18,587 nt of DNA from Candidatus Pacearchaeota archaeon. Its GTDB lineage: Archaea; Nanoarchaeota; Nanoarchaeia; Pacearchaeales; GW2011-AR1. The position numbers and the translations under genes are program-made. Positions within the stretch are counted from its first letter, which is position 1. Every line of letters begins with the position of its first letter. Below, piece after piece: positions 1 through 7,644 of this stretch. Under the pieces are notes generated by a model. It had not been told where the DNA came from. It was given only the letters and a program-made list of their open reading frames with translations, and made no database searches. The stretch spans positions 1 to 18,587 of the forward strand of contig NZAS01000155.1 of NCBI GenBank assembly GCA_002686195.1. Reading direction: 5' to 3'.

Positions 1-748
1 TACTTCTACTTCCAGCATTCACAATAGCATCCCACATCTTATCCTGTTCACTTTTAGGCTGAGCTGAGGGTTGTCCATTAAGGACACCTGCACTACGTGG
101 TGCTGAACTTTGAACAGACCTTGCAGTTTCTACCGAACTTTGACCTTCACGTACTGGGATTCCCATATTATCCTTAAACAGCTTTACCAGAGAACTTAAT
201 GGGACATTCTCCTTAGGCTGTGTGACAAATTGCATAAAGTCACGTACTTGATTATCATTAAAGTTGTGCTTATTCTTAAGCTCATTAACGGTATTATTAA
301 CTACCATCTGTTCTTGTATTTGCTGTTGATACCTTCCTAAGCTATTATTAATCCTATCATTTTCCTGCTGTACACGAAATTGATATGATTTAGATTCTGG
401 CTTATTATAAGCATCCCAAGGGTTAAACTCTTCTTCAGTTAATGCTATACGTCCATTGTCACGATTTTGGACATTTGCCTGTTGAGATTCCTGTGCTCTT
501 ATGTACTGCTCTACTGCACCCTCTAATTTAGATTTGTCAGCATGAGTCTTATCATACATAGACTGCCATTTTTTAGCTTCTTCCTGCCAGTCTACTTGTT
601 TAGATACACTCTGTGAATCACCGTCAGCAACTGGATATTCTTCCAATTCCTGACCTTGTTCGGCAACATCTTCTATGTGACCGCTTTCGTCAACACTACC
701 ATCCTGATTATCAGCAACATAATCGGTGGATTTTGCTTCTGCTTCCAT
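1..748 (-). CDS. Scaffold-like head assembly protein (partial, C-terminus beyond window)
   Basis: An open frame of 249 codons runs off the left edge with no stop; the start at 748 (MEAEAKSTDYVAD) has a strong AAAGGAGA ribosome binding site 5 nt upstream and lies 11 nt after the portal stop. The product is very acidic at its N-terminus (residues 1-50), then rich in Gln, Glu, Asn and Lys with predicted helical, coiled-coil-like stretches (about residues 55-90 and 120-160), and has a Ser/Pro/Gln-rich tail. No enzyme motif is visible. Position directly after terminase and portal, together with this composition, is typical of a phage scaffolding protein that guides capsid assembly, normally followed by the major capsid gene. 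The role is inferred from context; a virion-internal protein is an alternative. Confidence 0.6.
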   Translation of the reverse strand, partial: MEAEAKSTDYVADNQDGSVDESGHIEDVAEQGQELEEYPVADGDSQSVSKQVDWQEEAKKWQSMYDKTHADKSKLEGAVEQYIRAQESQQANVQNRDNGRIALTEEEFNPWDAYNKPESKSYQFRVQQENDRINNSLGRYQQQIQEQMVVNNTVNELKNKHNFNDNQVRDFMQFVTQPKENVPLSSLVKLFKDNMGIPVREGQSSVETARSVQSSAPRSAGVLNGQPSAQPKSEQDKMWDAIVNAGSRS

Positions 749-759
749 AATGTCTCCTT

Positions 760-2841
760 TTATGATGTCCCGAAATCTTCCATAGAAACTGGGATGCCAT
801 AAGGAGCAACCTGATTTTTAATTTCAGATTCCATTTCCTTACCAACACCACGCAATCTCTCTGATTCGGACTTCACCATATTAGCTATTTTTTCTGCTTT
901 TACTTTATTGTCGGCTTTAGCGTCTGTCAATATATCGTGAAGTCGAGATTTGAATTTACTAACCTCGACCTGCTTACGATTATGCACAGACTCCCTTTCC
1001 GCTGTTTGAAGGTCTCCCTTCAATTTTTTAATCTGTTCTTGAGCACCTTGCAACTGTTGGCTCAACTGTGCGATTTCACTCATACGCTGGAGTACACCAG
1101 CCTTATCAAATATTTCTGGATTCTTCTTTAGAACTTCTGTTCTATCTATTAATCCTATTTTATATGCATCTAAATATACACCAAACTCAGCCCACTTGGA
1201 AGTAGGAAGTGTAGACCCTGGTACAATTCTTATATCATGTTGCCAAATATTGTTTCTGTCACGTTTAATATCTACTATAGTTCCAACCTTATCATCATAA
1301 AGGTTTATAGTTACTTCCGACATATCGTTATTAGGCTGCACCAATCTAAACATCTTTTCATATGTATAATGATTTTTAGCTAAACCATATATAACCCTGC
1401 CTAATTTTGTTATACTAAATTCTATATCTCTTAACTTAGATTTAGGTCTATCAGAACCTAATGCTATCATCTTATCAGTACCTTTACTGGTTTCAGGTGC
1501 TTTATCTGGAAACCCATGCATCATCTCTGGAAGTCCAAATATAAAGTCTATATAATGCTCACACTGCTGTATTAATTTATAAAACTCTGCAGCTAATGGT
1601 GTAGGTGCAGGATAATGTGGCTCTCCCTGTGATGTATCTACTTCTATTACAGCATTAGGATTAGCCCAATCCTTTTCTAATTGTTCCACACCATCTATAG
1701 CACTACCTACAGGAACTAATAATTTTAAACCAGCAGATGCTTGTGCATGTGATATAGCTAATTGCCACAGCTTATTCAATAGTCTTTGTTGTGGTCTAGC
1801 TCTAGATACGTCTGAAGTAGAGTATGGAGTTTCAGTCCAGTTATTAGGCATTGGTATTAATGGGTATTCATTAATATTTAAAACATATTCTTCAAGAACG
1901 ACCTGTCCTAATGAAGAAGTAACGCCAATACGTGTCTGCATTATCTGCTCAAATTGTGCCTGACCATTCTCAAATATACCTGGATTATCCTCAAGGAACA
2001 TTTGAAACTCACCTTCAGAAAGCACCATCTCAGTTACACCGCCCTGTTGCCCTTCCTGTTGCATCGAAATCCTATAGAACGGTACTTTAGTTTTGTAAAA
2101 TCTTTCCAATACCTGATATTTATTATCAGCATAACCCAGGTCCTTAGCTTCTGATGGTGTCCACACACTTCTACTATTCTTATTCTGTGCATCTGGATAA
2201 TCCTCATCATTATAAGCATCTAATTCCTCTATTATTCCAGGTACAACTTCACCAGTCTCTTCATCAACCTGAGGACCTAATTCTGGGTAGAGGGAAACAA
2301 CCTGTTCACCTGTGAGGATTGTAGAAAGAATGATACCTTCAGCATCATTAAACCATCTATCTCGAGATGACGGAGGAACATAAACACGAAACGGATTGAT
2401 ATGTGTGAACTTTATGTCCCCTCTACCAAAATCAGACTCCCTGTCTGTATAAACATATAAATAACCAAGACCTGTTACCGCATAATCATGTATAGCATCC
2501 TTAATATGTGCATCACCATCTGAAGAATCCCATACATAGCCAAGTATAGTCTGCCATACCTTAGCCATCTTAGCATCTGAATCTTCCCTAGGGGAAGCAG
2601 TAAATACAGGAGGTCTAGATGTAAGTACAGCTTTCAGCTTTTCTATAGCAGGAGAAATTCTATCCATTGGTACATCAGGCTGATTCCTTTGATTCAACTC
2701 ATCAGACTCATCTGATGTAAAGTGATTTCCCATATAGAAATCTATATCATTACGTGCCTCAGTATCCCAATCAGAACGTGCATCACGCCATTTTCGGTAT
2801 AGCTCTTGGTTTAAATCCGCCCTAGGGTCAGTTTCAATCAT
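760..2841 (-). CDS. Portal protein, P22-like
   Basis: This 693-aa protein would form the dodecameric ring at one capsid vertex through which DNA is packaged and to which the tail attaches. The N-terminal third (helical segment near 8-40, the RPPVFTASP stretch near 76-84, and the segment around 115-185 with AVTGLGYLYVYTD and HINPFRVYVPPSSRD) has the character of P22-type portals, and the length is close to P22 gp1 (725 aa). The C-terminal 100 residues form a long charged coiled coil (about 585-675), matching the barrel/helical end of such portals. It follows the large terminase by 32 nt and precedes the scaffold-like gene. The ATG start has no evident ribosome binding site; upstream is only AT-rich sequence, so translation may depend on an unstructured leader. 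Family assignment is by recognition, not a search. Confidence 0.9.
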   Translation of the reverse strand: MIETDPRADLNQELYRKWRDARSDWDTEARNDIDFYMGNHFTSDESDELNQRNQPDVPMDRISPAIEKLKAVLTSRPPVFTASPREDSDAKMAKVWQTILGYVWDSSDGDAHIKDAIHDYAVTGLGYLYVYTDRESDFGRGDIKFTHINPFRVYVPPSSRDRWFNDAEGIILSTILTGEQVVSLYPELGPQVDEETGEVVPGIIEELDAYNDEDYPDAQNKNSRSVWTPSEAKDLGYADNKYQVLERFYKTKVPFYRISMQQEGQQGGVTEMVLSEGEFQMFLEDNPGIFENGQAQFEQIMQTRIGVTSSLGQVVLEEYVLNINEYPLIPMPNNWTETPYSTSDVSRARPQQRLLNKLWQLAISHAQASAGLKLLVPVGSAIDGVEQLEKDWANPNAVIEVDTSQGEPHYPAPTPLAAEFYKLIQQCEHYIDFIFGLPEMMHGFPDKAPETSKGTDKMIALGSDRPKSKLRDIEFSITKLGRVIYGLAKNHYTYEKMFRLVQPNNDMSEVTINLYDDKVGTIVDIKRDRNNIWQHDIRIVPGSTLPTSKWAEFGVYLDAYKIGLIDRTEVLKKNPEIFDKAGVLQRMSEIAQLSQQLQGAQEQIKKLKGDLQTAERESVHNRKQVEVSKFKSRLHDILTDAKADNKVKAEKIANMVKSESERLRGVGKEMESEIKNQVAPYGIPVSMEDFGTS

Positions 2842-2873
2842 AAGTTAATATACAACATTTTTTATATATAAAT

Positions 2874-4451
2874 CTATATTTTTGCACCAGTCATCCAATT
2901 ATACACACTTTTAATAACTTTAGGCTTATCATCACGCTGTTCATACATATCTATATCAATAGTGCTACTCCTAGGTGCCTTAGCAAAATAGTCAGCATAA
3001 TACAACGCATCCAGTATATCATCATTTTTAGGTAGTGGATGTTCAAAGAACTCATCAACTATCTCTGTCATTTCTCTCCTAATATAAAGTTTCTTAGTAT
3101 TTACTATTGGACCTAATGATGTTTCAAGCCTATCTGCTTTTTTTATACCAGCTGGAGGTCTGACACCTTTAAATATTCCAGGTATAAGCCTTCTATCGTT
3201 TGCAGCCATGCGAGTAACCATATCCCTAACCATTTCCTGAGCAGCTACAGTTTCTATAGTTACACGTTTCACTGGAGAATACTTTTTAGCTAAGTCTATT
3301 ATTTTCTCAGGAACGTCAAAAGTTGGTATCCTATCACGAAAATACTCCAATACATATCTATTATTGTTAGAATCTACACCCAACACAAGTACTACCTGAT
3401 AATCAGATGTAGATGTAGCAGTTGCGGCAACATCCACACCTATATAAACATTTATTGGTATTGCGTCTTTACCTGTAACTAAGTAGCTAAATCTACCTTT
3501 TGACTCATAACTACCAGTATAGTACTGTATTTTATCAATTTTAAACGAGGCGGATGAAATATCACGTGCATCATTCATATACTCCTGTGCAAACTTATTT
3601 ACAAGACCAGCCTCTATAAACTCTTTCTTTTTAGATTCAAGCTTTTTAACTGAGAATTGGTCAGACCATAGAGGTATACCATCCTCTATAGCTCTATAAA
3701 ATGTCACATCCCAAGGATAATCAGCATTATTCTTCTTAGCAGTATTATAACCATCAACTATCATCTGTAGAAAGCTGTCATAATGGACTATAGTACCAGC
3801 TAACCATATCCAGCCTTCATTACCAGGTGTCTCCTCAAGTGCAGGAAAAACGGTTGAAACGACCCATTGTTTAATAAGTTCCCGTCTTTCTGGTGTTTTA
3901 GTGTTTAATTCAGACTCAAAGTCATCTAACACTATTCCAGTATACCTTACATCTATTTCTGCACGACCCCTCAGTCTCTGAGAGGTACCTTTAGCTATAA
4001 CCCTGTCTCCTTTAGATGTAACTATATCCTTCTCTGTCCATCTATTCCCTACAGAATCTCCAGCTAAATTACCAAAATAATATCTTATTTGCTGATTATA
4101 CTCTATATGTGTCTTTATATACTTTAAGTGGTCTATAGCCTGTCCCTGTTCTTCTGCTACCCATGATATAAAATTTCTCTCATCTTTAGATGTAAAGCAT
4201 ATTTTATGTAGGATAGCAGCTTTAGACAGTATAGATTTACCAAAACCTCTTGGTAGTATATTGCATATTCTGGCACCTGGTTTTGTAGTTATAAGCTTTT
4301 TTGCTACTTCATAATGAAATTCAGGAGTAGTACTCTTATCCAGAAAGTCTTTTGGTAGAAATGCTCTGCCAAAGTAGATAAGGTCATTATAAGACCTTGA
4401 TAATACTTCGTCTTTAGCTCTCGAATCCTTTTGGGAAGATATAATCTTCAC
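2874..4451 (-). CDS. terL: Terminase large subunit (ATPase-nuclease)
   Basis: This 525-aa protein is the DNA packaging motor: it hydrolyses ATP to translocate DNA through the portal and cuts the concatemer. Visible motifs: Walker A variant PRGFGKS (67-73), Walker B VLDDFE (174-179), coupling motif LAGTIVHYDS (217-226), then an RNase H-like nuclease domain with acidic residues D340 (YIGVDVA), E400 (VTIE) and D481 (NDDILDALYYAD). Length and motif order fit a complete terminase. The start is GTG at 4451: the codon upstream is a stop, an SD-like GGTGAT lies 4 nt upstream, and no ATG occurs close downstream in frame. It sits between the small subunit and the portal. All key catalytic residues appear intact. 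Confidence 0.95.
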   Translation of the reverse strand: MKIISSQKDSRAKDEVLSRSYNDLIYFGRAFLPKDFLDKSTTPEFHYEVAKKLITTKPGARICNILPRGFGKSILSKAAILHKICFTSKDERNFISWVAEEQGQAIDHLKYIKTHIEYNQQIRYYFGNLAGDSVGNRWTEKDIVTSKGDRVIAKGTSQRLRGRAEIDVRYTGIVLDDFESELNTKTPERRELIKQWVVSTVFPALEETPGNEGWIWLAGTIVHYDSFLQMIVDGYNTAKKNNADYPWDVTFYRAIEDGIPLWSDQFSVKKLESKKKEFIEAGLVNKFAQEYMNDARDISSASFKIDKIQYYTGSYESKGRFSYLVTGKDAIPINVYIGVDVAATATSTSDYQVVLVLGVDSNNNRYVLEYFRDRIPTFDVPEKIIDLAKKYSPVKRVTIETVAAQEMVRDMVTRMAANDRRLIPGIFKGVRPPAGIKKADRLETSLGPIVNTKKLYIRREMTEIVDEFFEHPLPKNDDILDALYYADYFAKAPRSSTIDIDMYEQRDDKPKVIKSVYNWMTGAKI

Positions 4452-4529
4452 TCATCACCCAATATACTAGCAATGAAAAATCAATATTGTTAATATTATA
4501 TATATTACCAAGATTAACCTCAAAAATAA

Positions 4530-4721
4530 CTATATTATCCATGATTCTAGCATTTTTTTCTGCTTTTTAGCTGTTTTATACGTGCTATGTGTTCCTTTTG
4601 CTTCACCAGTGACACTATTTATCACAATATAGTTATCATTGTCACGAATTATGCTATAATCACACTTAACTTTATCTATATCCAGATAATCCCCGAACCA
4701 ACTTTCGTAATTATCCTTCAT
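4530..4721 (-). CDS. Small hypothetical protein between terminase genes
   Basis: A 63-aa product (69 aa if started at the ATG at 4739). I prefer the ATG at 4721 because it overlaps the end of the small terminase gene in the compact ATGAAGGATAA arrangement; neither start has a strong ribosome binding site, so translational coupling is likely. The sequence ends with YIVINSVTGEAKGTHSTYKTAKKQKKMLES, a TG...GTHxTxxxAxxQ-like pattern (shortened here) that I associate with small phage proteins of unknown function. There are no transmembrane segments and no cysteine pairs. Position inside the terminase operon suggests a packaging or head-related accessory, but this is only context. A 78-nt gap separates it from the large terminase. 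Confidence 0.6.
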   Translation of the reverse strand: MKDNYESWFGDYLDIDKVKCDYSIIRDNDNYIVINSVTGEAKGTHSTYKTAKKQKKMLESWII

Positions 4722-5472
4722 TATGCTCAATCTCAGCATGTGCTATAGCTTTAGCATCTGAAGATTTCAGCTGTTCCAGCTGTTCCTGTGAAAAACCTTG
4801 AAAAACTGTTAATGACTCAGACTTTTTATCATTAGCAGGGAACATTCCAGCTACCTTCATCAGTGTTTCTATAGCCCTAAGCTTGTCTGAATCTCTAGAA
4901 TTGTTCTTATCTATGATTTTTTTAGAGTTTTTTAGCAAATACTCAGGGTCAACACCAACTTTATCTAAAGCTGCCTTCATTTCTTCTGTAATCAATTTCT
5001 GTATCCTCTCTGTTTTAATTAGTTTTGATGAAGAGTTCTTAGCATAGCTTATGTCTTTAGTTTTAAATGCCTTTAAGTATGCCTTTTCTATATCTAAGCC
5101 TGTAGCTACGTACTTTGCAAACATAATTTCATTCTTTGTAGGCTTATCTCTATTATCCCTTAGTTTTTCAGCATATTCTTTGTTACTAAAAGAGTAAAAA
5201 TTTCTAACTGGTCTACCTTCAAGTTTTGAATTTTCTGTAATTGTAGCCATCCCAAGTAAAGTTCGTATATATCCCACTGGCTGCTGCCTATTTCTACTTT
5301 TAAAGCTGGACTTTTTGAGTATTCTACAAACTTGCATATCATCTGTAAGCACCCAATCTCCATCATTAGCTGTCTTCCAATCATTTAGCTTCTCATCAGG
5401 GTAAAATAGCCTAAACTCAGACTCATTATCAAAAACATACTCTAACTCTCCATTAACTTTTCTAGTAAACAT
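4711..5472 (-). CDS. terS: Terminase small subunit
   Basis: This 253-aa protein should recognise the packaging site and load the large subunit. Residues about 112-205 form a helical terminase-type region: NEIMFAKYVATGLDIEKAYLKAF resembles the N-terminal helix-turn-helix of small terminases (the A-Y-x-x-A-F pattern), followed by a helical oligomerisation segment around the phrases KLITEEMKAALDKVG and DKLRAIETLMKVAGM. The C-terminal stretch FSQEQLEQL is helical and may contact the large subunit. The first 100 residues are an extra N-terminal part without recognisable family. The ATG at 5472 lies 6 nt after the stop of the upstream gene, with AGAGGAAA about 14 nt upstream, which is a long spacing. 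Assignment rests on the domain pattern and position just before the large subunit. Confidence 0.85.
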   Translation of the reverse strand: MFTRKVNGELEYVFDNESEFRLFYPDEKLNDWKTANDGDWVLTDDMQVCRILKKSSFKSRNRQQPVGYIRTLLGMATITENSKLEGRPVRNFYSFSNKEYAEKLRDNRDKPTKNEIMFAKYVATGLDIEKAYLKAFKTKDISYAKNSSSKLIKTERIQKLITEEMKAALDKVGVDPEYLLKNSKKIIDKNNSRDSDKLRAIETLMKVAGMFPANDKKSESLTVFQGFSQEQLEQLKSSDAKAIAHAEIEHNEG

Positions 5473-5478
5473 ACATTT

Positions 5479-5715
5479 CTACTGTTTCCTCTTATATAAA
5501 ACTATCTTATCAGCCTTCCTAGATAATTTTGTAGCTGCATCATCACGGCTAAAAGCTAATGCTATCTTGCCACCATTAGATTTAAACACATCAGAACCAT
5601 TACCTATAGCTTCAACTACTACTAGGTGCCTAAGATTACAATCACAACACCAAAAATTAAAATATGACTCTGCATCTACTGCAAAAGCATCATCATCAAA
5701 TGTCTTAATATTCAT
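5479..5715 (-). CDS. Small CCDC-motif phage protein, unknown function
   Basis: A 78-aa protein, first gene of the leftward operon, with a clear AAGGAA ribosome binding site before the ATG at 5715. The central FWCCDCNLRHLVVVE segment (about 22-36) contains a Cys-Cys-x-Cys-x3-His cluster, and the C-terminal part has a SRDDAATKLSRK pattern. Small phage proteins with a CCDCGLxH motif followed by an R-(D/N)-x-x-A-T-x-x-x-R tail are common near packaging genes; this one fits that type with Asn in place of Gly. The Cys/His cluster could bind zinc, but there are too few ligands for a classical zinc ribbon unless two chains pair. Function is not known to me. Confidence 0.75.
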   Translation of the reverse strand: MNIKTFDDDAFAVDAESYFNFWCCDCNLRHLVVVEAIGNGSDVFKSNGGKIALAFSRDDAATKLSRKADKIVLYKRKQ

Positions 5716-5738
5716 ATATGTTCCTTATTTTATTAACT

Positions 5739-5766
5739 AATTTAACTATTTTAATGCTAAAGTCAA
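5739..5766 (-). promoter_or_regulatory. Candidate leftward promoter for packaging operon
   Basis: On the minus strand a TTGACT -35 (5761-5766) and a TAAATT -10 (5739-5744) are separated by 16 bp and lie about 23 bp before the first leftward ATG. The same TTGAC-N16-TAAATT architecture recurs before the ribbon-helix-helix gene. The -10 matches the sigma70 consensus only partly. Confidence 0.4.
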
Positions 5767-5791
5767 ATTATTTTCTTTTTAGTTGATTTGC

Positions 5792-5866
5792 ATATATAAT
5801 ATATATATAGCTATAGCTATAGCTATAACTATATCTATAGCTAGATAGCTAGGTAAGCTATATATA
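5792..5866. repeat. CTATAG/CTATAA hexamer array with 11-bp inverted repeat in divergent control region
   Basis: Five consecutive hexamers CTATAG, CTATAG, CTATAA, CTATAT, CTATAG run from 5811 to 5840. The array is bounded by a perfect 11-bp inverted repeat, TATATATAGCT (5802-5812) and AGCTATATATA (5856-5866), so the whole block could extrude as a cruciform or be bound symmetrically by a dimeric protein. It sits between the leftward and rightward operons. The first 23 bp of the hexamer run (5811-5833) recur exactly at 13014-13036. Confidence 0.75.
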
Positions 5867-6206
5867 AAAAGAAGATTTTGAAATTAATGGAAAATACAAA
5901 AAAATTAATGTAAAATACAAAAAATAGCTGTACAATGTGTGTCTGTCTTTTTCCGTCCGCCGTACTCCGTATCGGTTTTTTTCGCACTTAACGGATTTAG
6001 TTGAAAAACATTGATTTTATTATACATAATATACGTTATACGGATTCAAGTATTGATATTATTGAAGATATAAAGAATGTTAATCATCACTTATTAGTAA
6101 TTTCAGTTTTAAATTACTATTCTTTTATTGTTTTTTAATGTGAATTATTTTAACTTTGTTACGTGAAAAAAGTACATTTATTAACTATTCAAAGCGAGGA
6201 ACTTAC

Positions 6207-6695
6207 ATGAGTAAACCAGACCGAATAGCTGATAGTGTAGAGCCTATTGATATACTTAGTAACTTACAGACAACAGACACCGACACAGACACAGATGAAA
6301 CCAAGACGCCTAAAGTTGGAGTTAAAATCGGTGGCAAAACGAAAAAAGCTCTCTTTGACTTAGCTGAACAGACTGGAAACAAAAAGATATTAGCTTTCCT
6401 AGAAACGGCTAAAGATAGTGGCTTAATCAGTGATAGTACTAGAGTGTCTAACGCAAGTGATGCACCTAAGATGAAAAATATCAGAGTTGGGTTTAAAAAA
6501 CTCTGTAAAGATAACAGCGATGGATACGACCTAAATAACAACGGAACGAAAGTACATTACTGTATTGACTTGGACGGAGTAAAGCGAATACCTAGGCTGT
6601 ACATTAAAAGTGAAAAAGCTGAAGAAACTGAAGTTGAAGAAACTGAAGTTGAAGAAGCTGAAGTTGAGGAAACTAACGAAGATACGAAAAAATAA
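6207..6695 (+). CDS. Hypothetical protein with acidic repeat tail
   Basis: A 162-aa protein and the first rightward gene. The start chosen is the ATG at 6207 (MSKPDRIADSV) because GAGGAA lies 5 nt upstream; an upstream TTG at 6156 in the same frame has no such support. Residues 19-32 are a Thr/Asp-rich stretch. The middle (about 35-135) is basic and mixed alpha/beta in appearance (KVGVKIGGKTKKALFDLAEQ; KLCKDNSDGYDLNNNG), and the last 28 residues are an almost purely Glu/Val/Thr tail encoded by a 15-bp tandem repeat. A strong terminator follows 20 nt after the stop, so this gene probably forms its own short transcript, as often seen for highly expressed early phage genes. I do not recognise the family; a DNA- or host-protein-binding role is only a guess. 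Confidence 0.75.
   Translation: MSKPDRIADSVEPIDILSNLQTTDTDTDTDETKTPKVGVKIGGKTKKALFDLAEQTGNKKILAFLETAKDSGLISDSTRVSNASDAPKMKNIRVGFKKLCKDNSDGYDLNNNGTKVHYCIDLDGVKRIPRLYIKSEKAEETEVEETEVEEAEVEETNEDTKK
6621..6674 (+). repeat. 15-bp in-frame tandem repeat encoding acidic tail
   Basis: Three near-identical 15-bp units (6621-6635, 6636-6650, 6651-6665) plus a 9-bp partial unit encode repeated E-E-T/A-E-V. The unit keeps the reading frame, so copy number can change without breaking the gene. Confidence 0.8.
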
Positions 6696-6715
6696 ATATC
6701 TTTTAGTTAGTTGTT

Positions 6716-6747
6716 AAAGCCCTAACCATTGGAGTTGGGGCTTTTTC
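6716..6747 (+). terminator. Rho-independent terminator
   Basis: An 11-bp stem (6716-6726 with 6734-6744, a single T·G wobble) with a 7-nt loop is followed by a T-tract (6742-6747). It is the clearest intrinsic terminator in the window. It ends the transcript of the acidic-tail gene only 13 nt before the next start codon, so the downstream genes need read-through or another promoter. Confidence 0.85.
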
Positions 6748-6760
6748 TTACATTAAAAAA

Positions 6761-7168
6761 ATGATTACAATAAATATAAATAATAAAAAGTCCATTAGAT
6801 TCAAATTGAATCAAAAGACAGAAATATTAACATTTACAAGCTATGGGGCTTTAAAGATACACCTAAAAAAATTAATTAAGTACATAGTAGAAGAAAAAAT
6901 TCATAATCTTAGGATAGTAAATAAAGTAGATGGTACTGTTAGGACATTCAACTGTAAAGCTAAAGAGATAAAGATAAATAATAAACAGAGGATTAAAAAA
7001 GTATTAAAACCTAGGTACTTACCGAATAAAATGGTAACAGCTATAAGGTCAGATAAAGATATAAAAAATAATGAACGTGAAAGGTTAGTACGTGCATGTG
7101 ATTTAGCTATAAAGTCAGGGAATATGGATAATGTTAAAAAGTATATTCAGGAAATGAATAACCTATGA
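6761..7168 (+). CDS. Hypothetical basic protein
   Basis: A 135-aa, lysine-rich protein of unknown function. The N-terminus looks beta-rich (MITININNKKSIRFKLNQK), followed by a helical segment around YGALKIHLKKLIKYIVEEK, a second beta-like stretch, and a helical C-terminus (from about 95) with ERERLVRACDLAIKSGNMDNVKKYI, which resembles a short helical repeat. No cysteine clusters or membrane segments. The ATG at 6761 has no ribosome binding site and lies 13 nt after the terminator T-tract, so expression is probably low or depends on read-through. It overlaps the next gene by 4 nt (ATGA), implying translational coupling. Confidence 0.65.
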   Translation: MITININNKKSIRFKLNQKTEILTFTSYGALKIHLKKLIKYIVEEKIHNLRIVNKVDGTVRTFNCKAKEIKINNKQRIKKVLKPRYLPNKMVTAIRSDKDIKNNERERLVRACDLAIKSGNMDNVKKYIQEMNNL

Positions 7169-7533
7169 ATCACACTATAAAAGAATTAAAAGAGGCTAAT
7201 GATAAAATGCTACACTTTAAAAATAGTCTGATTGAATTAGAGTCATCAGTTATAGCCTTAACTAAAGACCTTGTTAGTGCTGATAGTATTAACAGTCATT
7301 GTAAAAGAGCATTACCTATAATATCAGACTGCTATAGAAAGACCTGTAATATTAAAGAAGATTTAAACGATTATCTAAATGAATACAAAGGAATCATTGA
7401 TAGTATGGGAGATGATATAGCAGAAGTAAAAATTAATATGACCATAAGTATTGATAAACTGATAAAAGAGTTAGGTCATATATTAAAAGTATTAATAACA
7501 ATCAACAGGAATAATAATAATGGAAACGATTAA
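7165..7533 (+). CDS. Hypothetical helical (coiled-coil) protein
   Basis: A 122-aa product starting in an ATGA overlap with the preceding gene; AGGAAA lies about 11 nt upstream. It is predicted to be almost wholly alpha-helical, with heptad-like Leu/Ile spacing from residue 5 to 45 and again from 65 to 110, and two cysteines in the middle. It has no transmembrane segment and ends in an Asn-rich tail. Such coiled-coil proteins occur as phage structural or inhibitor factors, but I see nothing decisive. The end overlaps a micro-gene for a membrane peptide by 14 nt. Confidence 0.65.
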   Translation: MNHTIKELKEANDKMLHFKNSLIELESSVIALTKDLVSADSINSHCKRALPIISDCYRKTCNIKEDLNDYLNEYKGIIDSMGDDIAEVKINMTISIDKLIKELGHILKVLITINRNNNNGND

Positions 7534-7642
7534 AATTATTATGGGTACTATTGGGTACTACATAGATAAACACTCATTGAATATAACTTTATTTATATTA
7601 GGTTATTTTCTATGTCATATAATTAATTACTGGATAAAATAA
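7520..7642 (+). CDS. Micro-protein with one membrane segment
   Basis: A 40-aa open frame beginning METIKIIMGT, with AGGA 9 nt before the ATG, overlapping the coiled-coil gene by 14 nt and ending 2 nt before the next gene. Residues about 19-37 (SLNITLFILGYFLCHIINY) form one hydrophobic span bounded by Lys/His before and Lys after. Its fit into the gene chain (overlap on one side, 2-nt gap on the other) supports it as real. The role is unknown; small single-span phage proteins may act as lysis regulators, superinfection blockers or membrane anchors. Confidence 0.55.
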   Translation: METIKIIMGTIGYYIDKHSLNITLFILGYFLCHIINYWIK

Positions 7643-7644
7643 AC

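Larger units (their letters stand above)
5716..6206. other. Divergent intergenic control region
   Basis: No gene is supported in these 491 bases. Apart from the promoter and hexamer array listed separately, it contains a locally GC-rich patch (5951-5976) with three CCGT words and a CGG run followed by seven T, in marked contrast to the surrounding AT-rich DNA. Two copies of ACGGATT (near 5991 and 6040) are in inverted orientation to the CCGT words. Possible rightward promoter elements, TTGTTT (6128-6133) with TAACTT (6151-6156) at 17 bp spacing, are weak. The region probably holds divergent promoters and operators; an origin of replication is possible but unproven. Confidence 0.6.

Noticed and set aside
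937..1131. Rightward frame opposite the portal gene
   Set aside because: Antisense shadow of a well-supported gene, no ribosome binding site, hydrophobic composition typical of the complement of charged helices.
1954..2154. Second rightward frame opposite the portal gene
   Set aside because: Lies wholly within the portal gene on the other strand, with no ribosome binding site or motif.
4414..4542. A 42-aa leftward frame (MDNIVIFEVNLGN...) bridging the gap before the large terminase
   Set aside because: No ribosome binding site, and it runs 38 nt into the terminase gene in another frame; possible but unsupported.
5792..5866. CRISPR array
   Set aside because: Units are contiguous 6-bp repeats with no spacers; no cas genes other than a lone Cas4-like nuclease.
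5951..5979. Hairpin CCG-TAT-CGG followed by seven T as a terminator
   Set aside because: Stem of only 3 bp and no upstream gene on that strand to terminate.
6203..6541. Leftward 112-aa frame opposite the acidic-tail gene
   Set aside because: Shadow frame; the forward gene has ribosome binding site, start and terminator.
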